Origin: UBA4416 sp964541155
Lineage (GTDB): Bacteria; Bacteroidota; Bacteroidia; B-17B0; Aurantibacillaceae
Length of the DNA: 10,829 nucleotides
Assembly: GCA_964541155.1 (NCBI GenBank)
Contig: CAZIPC010000012.1
Location: 1-10,829 of the forward strand
Direction of reading: 5' to 3'
A program made the translations under genes and the position numbers. Shown in pieces: positions 1-7,282 of the stretch. Under the pieces are notes generated by a model. The model saw nothing but the letters and a program-made list of their open reading frames with translations, was not told where the DNA came from and searched no databases. Position 1 is the first letter of the stretch; each line of letters starts with the position of its first letter.

Positions 1-1
1 T

Positions 2-883
2 TCGTTCGGGAGTACAATGCCAGGTAGAAATTATCAAAGTTCTTCATCTTACCGTTACGGAATGAATTCTCAAGAAAAGGATTTTGAAATTGCTGAAGGT
101 ATTTATGTAGCAAAGCATTGGGAATATGATAGTCGTTTAGGCAGAAGGTGGAATATAGACCTCGTTATAAAACCTTGGCAGAGTGGATACCATGCATTCA
201 GTAACAAACCTATTCTTAATATAGATCCCAATGGTGCAAATGATGATGAATTTAAAAAGGAAATTCAGAAGGACGGAACTACTACAACAAAAAAAATCAG
301 TGACTTGGGTGGAGATAAGGTTGACTTCACACATATTAAAGGTGGAGTAATTCATGACGGACAGACTGAAATTAAGAGCAGAGCCACGGGTAATATTGTT
401 TATACTAAAACTTCGAAAGGTATTGAAGGGTACACAAAAAGAGCTGGTGGTATAAGTTATAATAAAATTTTCGATGAGTTTTTAGAAGGAAGTGGGCCTG
501 AAAATAGTTTGATTACATCACCTGGGATGTTGCAAGATATTATGAAATCGCCTCAATTTGCAGAAGCTTTTAAGGCTTATATAGATGCTGGAGCACCAAG
601 TAAATTTGGATATGAGGCAACATTTGGTATTGAAGGGGCTGGTAAGGCTGGAGATAATTGGACTGCTCAAATGATAGGTAAATCTAATTATAGTTTTTAT
701 AATGTAAAAGACCAATTAGTAATTACCATTATGGATAGTAAATCGAAAATATCTTATTCTTTAAATCCATTAGTTAAACTTATACCAGAGGAATGGGTAA
801 ATGAAAAACGCAATCCTTCAGAAACTATACCAGAAAGTACAACTAGACAGACTTATCTAATGATTTTACCTATTAAAAAATAA
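2..883 (+). CDS. RHS repeat-associated core protein, C-terminal end with variable toxin-like tip (5' partial)
   Basis: The reading frame is open to the left edge (S-F-G-S-T precedes the first Met at 17), so this is the end of a longer RHS/YD-repeat protein, not a complete gene. Numbered from that Met, residues 12-73 form the Bacteroidota RHS-associated core: YRYGMN, WEYDSRLGRRWN, and a closing NIDPNG that keeps the DPxG pattern linked with self-cleavage in RHS proteins. Residues 74-288 are a variable tip that I cannot assign to a known toxin family. It holds a Gly-rich stretch around 200-213 and a beta-rich C-terminus. By family knowledge, RHS proteins form a shell around a C-terminal toxin used against competing cells. 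The toxin role here is inferred from position and architecture. The small membrane-anchored gene 9 nt downstream fits an immunity partner. Confidence 0.85.
   Translation, partial: SFGSTMPGRNYQSSSSYRYGMNSQEKDFEIAEGIYVAKHWEYDSRLGRRWNIDLVIKPWQSGYHAFSNKPILNIDPNGANDDEFKKEIQKDGTTTTKKISDLGGDKVDFTHIKGGVIHDGQTEIKSRATGNIVYTKTSKGIEGYTKRAGGISYNKIFDEFLEGSGPENSLITSPGMLQDIMKSPQFAEAFKAYIDAGAPSKFGYEATFGIEGAGKAGDNWTAQMIGKSNYSFYNVKDQLVITIMDSKSKISYSLNPLVKLIPEEWVNEKRNPSETIPESTTRQTYLMILPIKK
6..42 (+). repeat. 37-bp terminal inverted repeat, left copy (RHS core DNA)
   Basis: Positions 6-42 are identical to the reverse complement of 10793-10829. It begins TCGGGAGTAC and codes for the S-T-M-P-G-R-N-Y-Q-S-S junction into the RHS core. 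Beyond it the two genes diverge with mostly third-base changes. Confidence 0.9.
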
Positions 884-892
884 AACATAAAA

Positions 893-1288
893 ATGAAAAA
901 GTATATTTTAGTTGTAATAGTAATAATTTTAGTTATCCTTGGCTTTTTGTTTATTCAAAGTGTCCCAAATCCAATTGGAGTATATGTAGCAAAAAACAAT
1001 ATCAAAACGATTGATTCAATAACTATAAAAGATAACGGAGTCTATTTTCGGGCTATATATAGAAAAAAGGATAATACAATAATGTTTAGAAATCAAGGAA
1101 AGTGGAAATACAAAAATAAAAGAATTGTTTTTACTGATTATTTCCCAAATGATGATATTGAATTGAATGATGGCTATGATTATAAAAGTGTGATAATGAT
1201 TTATTCAGTTCCATTGGAAAAATCTTTCGGAAGAGTTGTTTTTGAATATGATGAAGAAACGGCTATATACAAATTCCATAAACAATAA
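893..1288 (+). CDS. Small membrane-anchored protein, candidate RHS immunity protein
   Basis: This 131-aa protein starts 9 nt after the RHS stop, so it is almost certainly co-transcribed with it. Residues 1-3 are basic (MKK), and residues 4-23 form one hydrophobic helix rich in Val/Ile. No cysteine follows at a lipobox position, so an uncleaved N-terminal anchor is likelier than a lipoprotein. The remaining ~105 residues are polar and look beta-rich, with a short repeated-strand style (YFRAIYRK, MFRNQGKWKYK), and probably sit outside the cytoplasmic membrane. I recognise no family. The immunity call rests on the usual RHS toxin-then-immunity order and on the matching arrangement at the other end of the window. 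The start is supported by the anchor beginning at this Met. Confidence 0.75.
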   Translation: MKKYILVVIVIILVILGFLFIQSVPNPIGVYVAKNNIKTIDSITIKDNGVYFRAIYRKKDNTIMFRNQGKWKYKNKRIVFTDYFPNDDIELNDGYDYKSVIMIYSVPLEKSFGRVVFEYDEETAIYKFHKQ

Positions 1289-1311
1289 TTTGCTCTATAG
1301 TATTTATAATA

Positions 1312-1352
1312 CTGCAGCATAACAAAATTAGTAAACACCTGCGGTTTTTTTT
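1312..1352 (+). terminator. Possible weak intrinsic terminator after the left RHS operon
   Basis: A 6-bp stem (ctgcag at 1312-1317 with ctgcgg at 1339-1344, including one G-U pair) is followed directly by eight T (1345-1352). The 21-nt loop is long and the stem short, so this is weak evidence. The position, 24 nt after the 131-aa gene, is right. Confidence 0.3.
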
Positions 1353-1499
1353 ATTTATTGGGTTGATTCCATTTTCTATTTTGATAGTAGCAATAACCTT
1401 ATTCCATTCAAGTACTATAATTTTCATATAGTGTGCTTTTATGTATGTTTAAAAGCATTTTAACTTAACTTACTGTTTAAATATGCTTATTTAATAAAA

Positions 1500-1530
1500 T
1501 TTGTATTCTATATTAAAATACTTAAATTTA
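1500..1530 (+). promoter_or_regulatory. Putative Bacteroidota-type promoter of the pilin operon
   Basis: TTTG at 1500-1503 and TAAATTTA at 1523-1530 match the Bacteroidota -33 (TTTG) and -7 (TAnnTTTG) elements, with one mismatch (final G to A) and 19-nt spacing. They lie just before the first gene of the operon at 1544. In DNA this AT-rich such a match can arise by chance. Confidence 0.35.
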
Positions 1531-1543
1531 GTTTTAATTTATT

Positions 1544-2227
1544 ATGAAATTTTGTCTTATCCTTTTACCTCTTATTCTATTATCTGTAAATGTGTTCCCT
1601 CAATCATTTACAGAGCCTCAAAATTTAAAAACCTTTAATATTACAGTTAATTATGATGATTATACTATTAAAACTCAGTTTTTAAAAGATTATACCAAAT
1701 GTAAAACTCCTAAAAATGAGTTAACTTACCATTGGTATAGCTCACAAAAAATAATTGAAACTAAAGGAGGATATGATGGAAAATTATTGCACGGGTATTA
1801 CAAATCATTTTATTTAAACGATCAGTTATTTGAAAGTGGAAATTTTAAGTATGGAGTTAAGCATGGAGAATGGAAAAATTGGTATGCTGATGGTAAAATA
1901 AAAGAAATTACCAATTGGAAAAATGGTAAAAAACATGGAAATTACGTTTTATATAATGAGTATGGTTTACTCATGGCTAGCTGTAAGTTTAAAAATGATG
2001 AACTAACTGGTAGTTTTAAAACATATGATGTAACAGGCAAATTATCTTCTGTTAGAACATACAAAAAAGGTAAAGAAATAATAGCTACACCTAAACTTAA
2101 AAAACAAAGTTCAACATTAAATAATGGTCCTAATTTAAAAGATAAAAAATCTAAAAATAGGCTGTTTAACAAATGGTTTAAAAAACGCCATCAATCTAGG
2201 GTATCCAAAAATACAACTTCTGCTTAA
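1544..2227 (+). CDS. Secreted MORN-repeat (YwqK-like) protein
   Basis: This 227-aa protein has a signal peptide (residues 1-20, MKFCLILLPLILLSVNVFPQ), probably cut near FPQS. Four MORN_2/YwqK-type repeats follow at about 83-105, 107-128, 131-152 and 155-176, each built on G-x-W/Y-x-x-Y/W plus D/N-G-x-hydrophobic (for example KHGEWKNWYADGKIKE). The last ~45 residues are strongly Lys/Arg rich (KDKKSKNRLFNKWFKKRHQ). Databases often label this family 'toxin-antitoxin YwqK family antitoxin', but the signal peptide makes that role implausible here. The stop overlaps the next start by one base (TAATG), so it is the first gene of the pilin-type operon and may be a surface or periplasmic accessory of that machine. 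The last point is inference. Confidence 0.85.
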   Translation: MKFCLILLPLILLSVNVFPQSFTEPQNLKTFNITVNYDDYTIKTQFLKDYTKCKTPKNELTYHWYSSQKIIETKGGYDGKLLHGYYKSFYLNDQLFESGNFKYGVKHGEWKNWYADGKIKEITNWKNGKKHGNYVLYNEYGLLMASCKFKNDELTGSFKTYDVTGKLSSVRTYKKGKEIIATPKLKKQSSTLNNGPNLKDKKSKNRLFNKWFKKRHQSRVSKNTTSA

Positions 2228-3483
2228 TGAATATTGGCTCAAAACTAAAAGGAGGTGCGCTTTATGTAGCTATAATTATATCTTTTATCATCTCTATTAT
2301 TTTAGGCTTATGCATTGTTTTAGCCTATTATTCAAGTCAATCTATTCAAACTCAAAATTCAAGTACTCAATTAAATTTAAGTTTAGAAAGTGCATTTACA
2401 ATTTCTCATTCTAAATTCTACCATCCGCAATTAAATTCACGTTGGCAACCTATTTCTTTTAATAACGATTCGGTACTTATTAAACAAATGCCTTGGGGAT
2501 GTTATACGTTGATATCTTGCAAAGCAAAAAACAATCACTACACCATCAGTAAAACTGGTTTATTTGGCACCTTTGCATCAACAGATACCGCACTCATTAT
2601 TAATCAAAACAATAAAGCCATTGGTGTGGCTGGCAAAATTAAATTTAATGCGTATTGTTATTTACCAACTTTGGGTATTAAAATGGCAAACATCAATGGA
2701 TCTTATGTTAGTAATACAAACACCTTGTTGCCATTTATTAAACAAGCTCCCAATGATATTACCGAAATTGATGATTTTTTTTTACAATCCATCAACAACT
2801 GTTTTGAGGCAAATAATGAAAAAACAGATAGTTTACTTCCTTCATTACCAGATCTATTAGAGCAGTCTTTCGAAAACAAAACGGCTGTTTTAAAAACAGA
2901 ATCGGTTATTTTAAACACTCACCATTTAAGTGGTAACATAAAAATTATTGCTGCAAATTGTATTACAGTTTATAATACGAGTTTACTTAATGATGTGTTT
3001 TTAATTGCTAGAAAAATAATTTTTAAAAAAGGCTTTAAGGGCACCGTGCAAGTATTAGCAAAAGACAGTATAATTACCGAAGATGATTGTGAATTTAAAT
3101 ACCCATCGTCGTTTTGTGTTTATGATAAGTATGATGCCACCAATGATTTTAAATTAAGTAAAGGGGTGTTTTTTGGTTATAATTGCAGTTTTAATGGTAG
3201 TATATTAGGCTATAATAAGCCCCACACGTCATCAATGATCATTAGTTTAAATACTAATTTTAAAATGATAGGTAATATGTATTGTTCAAATTTTATCAAT
3301 TTAAGAGGTAATATTTACGGCACTGTGTATTGCAGAAATTTGCTTGTACAAACACCTGCAGCTGTATACGAAAATCATATTTTTAATTGTTTAATTGATC
3401 CAAAAAAATACGGTCACTGCTTAACGGTGCCCGATTGGTTTAATCACTACAACAACCCAATTACATGTGCAAAATGGTTTTAA
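2227..3483 (+). CDS. GspK/PilX-like prepilin-type protein with large beta-rich ectodomain
   Basis: This 418-aa protein is translationally coupled to the gene before it. A short basic leader (MNIGSKLKGG) leads into a hydrophobic helix at residues 11-34 (ALYVAIIISFIISIILGLCI). The pattern recalls PilX/GspK minor pilins, whose leader ends in Gly before A-L-x-V-A, and which may lack the Glu at +5 as this one does. The rest (residues 36-418) is a large ectodomain. Its second half reads as short repeated strands with N/G turns (LSGNIKIIAANCITVYN, GNIYGTVYCRNLLVQ), typical of a beta-helix or bactofilin-like fold. It also holds many cysteines (for example YNCSF, MYCSNF, VYCRN), so disulphides are possible. 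It may cap the filament as GspK does. The minor-pilin assignment is inferred from leader, neighbours and position; no close family is recognised. Confidence 0.7.
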   Translation: MNIGSKLKGGALYVAIIISFIISIILGLCIVLAYYSSQSIQTQNSSTQLNLSLESAFTISHSKFYHPQLNSRWQPISFNNDSVLIKQMPWGCYTLISCKAKNNHYTISKTGLFGTFASTDTALIINQNNKAIGVAGKIKFNAYCYLPTLGIKMANINGSYVSNTNTLLPFIKQAPNDITEIDDFFLQSINNCFEANNEKTDSLLPSLPDLLEQSFENKTAVLKTESVILNTHHLSGNIKIIAANCITVYNTSLLNDVFLIARKIIFKKGFKGTVQVLAKDSIITEDDCEFKYPSSFCVYDKYDATNDFKLSKGVFFGYNCSFNGSILGYNKPHTSSMIISLNTNFKMIGNMYCSNFINLRGNIYGTVYCRNLLVQTPAAVYENHIFNCLIDPKKYGHCLTVPDWFNHYNNPITCAKWF

Positions 3484-3821
3484 ATAAAAAACAAAAAGGC
3501 AATACCTTACCCGAGATATTAATTGCTATTGTAATTATTTCATTTACATCTACTTTAGGGATTGTTATTTTTTTAAATATTCAACAAAGCGAGCAATCGT
3601 TTAATAAATTAAAAGCAAATGAAATTGCCTTGCAAATATTAAAAGAAAGTGAATTACAACATAATTATATTGATCAAACCTTTAAACAAAATGAATTTAC
3701 CATTACTAAAACTATAAAAAATAACACAATGTATCCAGATTGTATAGTACTAAAAGTTACTGTATTAAACAATCAGCATAACAGTTTAGTAGAATATCAA
3801 AAATTAATGCATGCTAATTAA
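3465..3821 (+). CDS. Minor prepilin, PilV/GspI-like (class III signal peptide)
   Basis: This 118-aa protein has a clear prepilin N-terminus. A basic leader ends in KG, followed by N-T-L-P-E and a hydrophobic helix (ILIAIVIISFTSTLGIVIFL). Glu sits at +5 after the predicted cut (Gly12/Asn13), the residue needed for methylation and packing in type IV filaments. The leader is 12 aa from this Met or 9 aa from the Met at 3474. Both fit, and the second gives a smaller overlap with the gene before. The soluble part (~75 aa) is short, as in GspI/PilV. It overlaps both neighbours, so translation is probably coupled. Processing needs a PilD/GspO-type peptidase, which is not encoded here. Confidence 0.85.
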   Translation: MCKMVLNKKQKGNTLPEILIAIVIISFTSTLGIVIFLNIQQSEQSFNKLKANEIALQILKESELQHNYIDQTFKQNEFTITKTIKNNTMYPDCIVLKVTVLNNQHNSLVEYQKLMHAN

Positions 3822-4326
3822 TAAAAAACTTAAAGCATTTACCATACTTGAGTTAATGATCAGTATGACGCTAACAGCCATCTTAGTGGTATTTGCATTT
3901 GTAGGCTACAATAATATTCAAACCATGGCTATTAAGTATACCCAACACCATAAATTTATTAGCGATTATACTCAATTAACTAAGGCCTTATATCTCATTT
4001 CAAAACAAGCTAAAACAATCACAGCCCCTAATACAAAACAAATTGTATTTAAAAACGATTCAAGTACCATTTCGCTTAACTTTAATGATCATCAGATATT
4101 ATTAAACCTTTCTTCTCATACCGATACATTTCATTTAATTTCAAAAGAAATAGATATCAGCTATTTCAATAGATCTAATTTACCTGAACCAATATTAGTA
4201 AAAGAAATGAACTGTAAAATTTACTATCAAAATCAAAAATTTAATGTATCTTTCCATAAAGATTATGATACCCAAACTGAACTTGATACGACTTTAAATT
4301 TATTGCCAATAGATGAACAGTATTGA
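3811..4326 (+). CDS. Minor prepilin, PilW/GspJ-like (class III signal peptide)
   Basis: This 171-aa protein has leader MLINKKLKA followed by F-T-I-L-E-L-M and a hydrophobic helix to about residue 31. Phe at +1 and Glu at +5 are the classical type IV pilin residues. The base before the cut is Ala9 instead of the commoner Gly, which prepilin peptidases can accept. The ~140-aa ectodomain is larger than that of the previous gene and beta-rich, which suits a GspJ/PilW-type minor pilin of the tip complex. It overlaps the previous stop by 11 nt and the next start by 14 nt. No family beyond the N-terminal methylation motif is recognised. Confidence 0.85.
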   Translation: MLINKKLKAFTILELMISMTLTAILVVFAFVGYNNIQTMAIKYTQHHKFISDYTQLTKALYLISKQAKTITAPNTKQIVFKNDSSTISLNFNDHQILLNLSSHTDTFHLISKEIDISYFNRSNLPEPILVKEMNCKIYYQNQKFNVSFHKDYDTQTELDTTLNLLPIDEQY

Positions 4327-5479
4327 TTTAAGAAAATACAATCAAAGTCAAAAAAAAATTGATAGATCTAATCAAACAAACTCTTCTGTCGAAAAATTAT
4401 CAGAAATTTTAAGTAAGGACATTTACATTTTTGATAAAAAATTTGGCTTCATACAAAAAGAAGCGTTTTACTCTGAGCTTGGTTTATTGCTATCTTCGGG
4501 TATTGATATTAAAACCTCTCTCGAAATTGTAGAAGATCAATTAAAAGTAGAAAAGCATAAACACATCATTTCTCAGATAAAAAATGATGTAATTTCAGGA
4601 AAATCATTGTGGGAAGCGCTTAATATTCACTCAAAAATTTTTTCTATTTATGAACATCAAAGTATTAAAATTGGCGAAGAGTCTGGAAAGCTTCCAGATG
4701 TTTTAATTGAACTTGGAAAATTTTATAACAGCTCTATTAAATTAAGAAGACAAGTGATTAGTACACTTACCTATCCAGTGGTTGTATTGGTAATGAGTTT
4801 TTTAATTGTTCAATTTATGCTATCTTTTGTTGTGCCAATGTTTATGGATATTTTTAAACATACTGGTGCCCAATTGCCAATAGCCACACAATTACTTATT
4901 AAAATAAGCAATAAATCGGGTTTAATGTTTTACAGTTTATTAATTGTGGTATTGCTTGGATTTTTAATTTATAAATCACAACATCATAAAAAATGGTTTA
5001 GGTTTTATACCTCAAGGTTTTTTTTGAAAATACCAATAGTTAATCATTTAATACAAAAAATATATTTAGCCAGATTTTGCCAATCAATGAAATTATTGCT
5101 AGGATCAAGAGTTTTATTAATTGATGCTCTTTCACTAGTAAAAAACATGATTGGGTATTATCCTATTGAATTGGCCCTAGATAGTGTCATAAAGGATGTG
5201 TATGCTGGAAAACAATTGCATGAAAGCCTTGCTAATCATTCTATCTTTCCTAAAAAATTAGTATCACTCATTAAAGTATCTGAAGAGGTAAATGCTCCTG
5301 AATTAATTTTTGATAAATTAAATCAACAATATTCAGAAGAGATAGAACATCAACAACTGTTAATTAGTAAAATCATAGAACCTTTGTTTTTAGTGATTTT
5401 AGGAAGCATAGTAGGTTTTATTTTAGTGGCGATGTATACACCTTTATTTAAAATGAGTTCGGGATTAGAAGGGATGTGA
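4313..5479 (+). CDS. Type II secretion/type IV pilus inner-membrane platform protein (GspF/PilC family)
   Basis: At 388 aa this is close to the usual ~400 aa of GspF/PilC. Two T2SSF repeats are visible: residues ~50-173 (AFYSELGLLLSSGIDIKTSL ... GEESGKLPDVL) and ~253-375 (FCQSMKLLLGSRVLLIDAL ... VSEEVNAPELIF). Hallmark membrane segments are YPVVVLVMSFLIVQFML (154-170, leading to VVPMF), a middle helix at ~205-220, and EPLFLVILGSIVGFILVAMY (356-375, ending in TPLF). The protein anchors the filament in the inner membrane and couples it to a GspE/PilB motor ATPase, which is not in this window. Its co-transcription with three prepilin-like genes is what identifies the operon as a type IV filament system. 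The start gives a 14-nt overlap with the previous gene and a ~45-aa N-terminal cytoplasmic segment. Confidence 0.93.
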   Translation: MNSIDLRKYNQSQKKIDRSNQTNSSVEKLSEILSKDIYIFDKKFGFIQKEAFYSELGLLLSSGIDIKTSLEIVEDQLKVEKHKHIISQIKNDVISGKSLWEALNIHSKIFSIYEHQSIKIGEESGKLPDVLIELGKFYNSSIKLRRQVISTLTYPVVVLVMSFLIVQFMLSFVVPMFMDIFKHTGAQLPIATQLLIKISNKSGLMFYSLLIVVLLGFLIYKSQHHKKWFRFYTSRFFLKIPIVNHLIQKIYLARFCQSMKLLLGSRVLLIDALSLVKNMIGYYPIELALDSVIKDVYAGKQLHESLANHSIFPKKLVSLIKVSEEVNAPELIFDKLNQQYSEEIEHQQLLISKIIEPLFLVILGSIVGFILVAMYTPLFKMSSGLEGM

Positions 5480-5482
5480 AAA

Positions 5483-6586
5483 ATGCGAATTACAAAAAAA
5501 GTAAAATATTTACAAAATCAAGATTTTTTTCAACTCTTCAATCAATTTATTAAAGACTCTACAAAAGGAACCCGAATTAAAGCTGATGGAAAAAAAATTC
5601 GTTCATCAACCATTAACAATTATATTAATTTACAAAAACAAATTAACGGATTTGTAAATGATACAGGCTATACCATTAAGCTATATTTAACAAATCATTT
5701 AACGGATAAAGAAAAAATACAGGCAAATGCCTACAATAAAAAGTTTTTTATAGATTTTACTAATTACTTATACATTAAAAAAGATTTTTATGACAACTAT
5801 GTTGGCTTGATAATTAAGGGATTGCGAACATTTTATAATTATTTAAACACTGAGTTGGGGATATATGTGGGCGAATTTCATAAAAAATTTTATGTACCAT
5901 CCGAAGACATTGATATTGTTGTATTAAGTCCTGAACAAATCAATTTTTTAATATCGGATCAAAATTTAAATACAATTTTGCCTGAACATTTACATAAAGT
6001 AAAAGATATTTTTGTATTTGGATGTACGGTAGCTTTGCGTTATTCTGATTTAATGAAACTAAAACCAGAAAATTTAAAGTTATACAATAATACCTATTAT
6101 TTAAAAGTAACATCTATAAAAACAAATACAAATACTCGTATTAAATTACCTAATTACGCTGTAGATATATTAAAAAAATACAATAAAAAACAAAAATATT
6201 TATTGCCGCAAATTAGTAATGCATGGCTAAATAAATGCTTAAAAGAACTTGCAAACTATTTAAACTTTAATCAGCCTTTAATAAAATACCGAACCAAACG
6301 AGGTGTTAAATGCACTGTATACAAAAATAAATTAAAACGCCAACATTATACCTTAGCCGATCACATCTCTACCCACACCATGAGACGAACCGCTATTACA
6401 ACCATGCTAAGATTAGGAATGCCCGACCAGTTAGTAAGAAAAATATCAGGGCATGGGCCTACTAGCAAAGAGTTTTTTAAATATGTTGAATTTGCTCAAA
6501 ATTACATGGATGAACACACCGATTTAGTTTTTGAAAAACTAATGAGTTTGGAACCTATAAAAAATGTAAAAGACTTTGGATTATAA
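5483..6586 (+). CDS. Tyrosine recombinase / phage-type integrase
   Basis: This 367-aa protein has the full catalytic set of the tyrosine recombinase family: Arg186 (GCTVALRYSDL), Lys213 (TSIKTNTNTRIKL, beta-hairpin), His298-x-x-Arg301 (HTMRR), His324 (ISGHG) and the nucleophile Tyr334 (FFKYVEF). The N-terminal ~140 residues are the SAM-like core-binding part (STINNYINLQKQINGF ... VGLIIKGLRTFYNYL). It therefore looks active. The style is that of Bacteroidota phage or transposon integrases; I do not see the extra domain typical of integron integrases. It starts 3 nt after the gspF-like stop, on the same strand and in similarly AT-rich DNA, so it is probably transcribed with the pilin operon. 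It may mark the edge of an integrated element or serve an inversion or integration function linked to the locus. Confidence 0.93.
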   Translation: MRITKKVKYLQNQDFFQLFNQFIKDSTKGTRIKADGKKIRSSTINNYINLQKQINGFVNDTGYTIKLYLTNHLTDKEKIQANAYNKKFFIDFTNYLYIKKDFYDNYVGLIIKGLRTFYNYLNTELGIYVGEFHKKFYVPSEDIDIVVLSPEQINFLISDQNLNTILPEHLHKVKDIFVFGCTVALRYSDLMKLKPENLKLYNNTYYLKVTSIKTNTNTRIKLPNYAVDILKKYNKKQKYLLPQISNAWLNKCLKELANYLNFNQPLIKYRTKRGVKCTVYKNKLKRQHYTLADHISTHTMRRTAITTMLRLGMPDQLVRKISGHGPTSKEFFKYVEFAQNYMDEHTDLVFEKLMSLEPIKNVKDFGL

Positions 6587-6688
6587 CAATAGCATCAAAA
6601 AAAACGCTTTGAGATAACTTATTTTTTTATAAAAGCTAATAATACCTAAAAGCAATAATGTTTTCGTAAAAGGATGTTGTAATGCATT

Positions 6689-6710
6689 TTAACACTAATT
6701 ATTAACACTA
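6689..6710 (+). repeat. Short direct repeat TTAACACTA x2
   Basis: TTAACACTA occurs at 6689-6697 and 6702-6710, 13 bp apart, about 100 bp after the recombinase gene. It might be a recombinase binding or attachment sequence, but short AT-rich repeats also arise by chance. Confidence 0.4.
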
Positions 6711-6789
6711 CAAAATTGATGCGAGGTAGAAAGTTAAATTAACTACTCTACCAGCCATTGAGCCAAACGCCTCTTAGTAATAGGTGTTA
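6703..6789. repeat. Nested inverted repeat at the 3' end of the zinc-ribbon gene (attC-like candidate)
   Basis: The outer arms are TAACACTA (6703-6710) and TAgGTGTTA (6781-6789), pairing over 8 bp with one bulged G. Inside lies a strong hairpin: GGTAGA (6725-6730) with TCTACC (6747-6752), and AGTTA (6732-6736) with TAACT (6740-6744), loop AAT. The stop codon of the zinc-ribbon gene (6787-6789) is part of the outer arm, as in many integron cassettes. No T-run follows on either strand, so a simple terminator is less likely. The span (87 bp) is within the size range of attC sites, but the canonical core boxes are imperfect. Confidence 0.4.
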
Positions 6790-6999
6790 TTCAAAGTCAG
6801 TTAGTTTGTTAGATAAATAATCCAACTGTTCTTGGTCAGAAAGATCAGCTGTGTTCCACCAACCATTACATATTCTTTCAATTGTATGCCCACAGTATGG
6901 ACAAGTAATTGGTTCTTTTTCCTTTGTCCCTGGCATAGCCAGTTTGTGTTCCCATACTTTAAATGGTTTCTCGCAAGATTGACATTTTTCTATTGCCAT
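6787..6999 (-). CDS. Small zinc-ribbon protein, function unknown
   Basis: This 70-aa protein has two Cys pairs, C6-x-x-C9 (KCQSCEKPF) and C33-x-x-C36 (ITCPYCGHT). They form a treble-clef or zinc-ribbon-like metal site in the first 40 residues, followed by a short acidic tail (TADLSDQEQLDYLSNKL). The pattern resembles small zinc-ribbon proteins with nucleic-acid or protein contacts, but nothing gives a specific role. The frame is real rather than a shadow: the spaced CxxC pairs are hard to obtain by chance, and the opposite-strand frame here shows no family features. It lies on the same strand as the AAA ATPase gene, 279 nt downstream of it and separated by an attC-like hairpin, so they need not be one operon. 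Confidence 0.75.
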   Translation of the reverse strand: MAIEKCQSCEKPFKVWEHKLAMPGTKEKEPITCPYCGHTIERICNGWWNTADLSDQEQLDYLSNKLTDFE

Positions 7000-7231
7000 G
7001 TTTCTAATTATGATTGGTTAAAAATATGAATTACCTTTTTTATTTAATCATGTCTTTTAGTTCTCAATTGTCAACTTTGAACTTTGTTTATGTAACATTG
7101 AATGATTATTTGCAAACAGATCTTAATTGCTGAATGTGATCAACTAACGGAAAAGCATTTGTGCAGAGCGGGATTCAAAGAACGTCCGCTGACATACGCA
7201 TAAAGGCTCGTAAAAGTACAAAAGTTTCAAA

Positions 7232-7282
7232 ATAACATATCTGCCCGCCTTGTATAAATGCAATGTTGGCAGCTGGTGTTAT
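7232..7282. repeat. attC-like imperfect hairpin at the 3' end of the ATPase gene
   Basis: Paired blocks, read on the + strand: ATAAC 7232-7236 / GTTAT 7278-7282; CTGCC 7241-7245 / GGCAG 7268-7272; TTGTA 7250-7254 / TGCAA 7259-7263 (one G-U); loop TAAA. Unpaired spacers are 4 and 5 nt between the first two blocks and 4 and 4 nt between the next. Outer AAC/GTT boxes, an unpaired spacer, an inner stem and a small terminal loop are the layout of integron attC sites, though the outer box is 5 bp where 7 is typical. The ATPase stop codon (7279-7281) lies inside the outer box. The rest of the 7000-7278 gap shows nothing further. Confidence 0.5.

Noticed and set aside
1544..2227. YwqK-family 'antitoxin' of a toxin-antitoxin pair
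   Set aside because: The protein has a signal peptide and no toxin gene beside it; the label comes from repeat similarity only.
5483..6586. Integron integrase (IntI) to go with the attC-like sites
   Set aside because: I do not see the extra domain between the catalytic patches that marks IntI, and the gene points toward, not away from, the cassette-like genes. It fits an ordinary phage/transposon-type recombinase better.
6725..6752. Intrinsic terminator for the recombinase or zinc-ribbon gene
   Set aside because: The hairpin is strong but no T-run follows on either strand.
6745..6764. Minus-strand sequence GGCTCAATGGCTGGTAGAGT resembles the D-arm of a tRNA
   Set aside because: The expected anticodon arm, T-arm and acceptor stem are missing; the next bases form a different hairpin (6725-6752). 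At best a tRNA fragment; kept only as a note because a tyrosine recombinase lies nearby.
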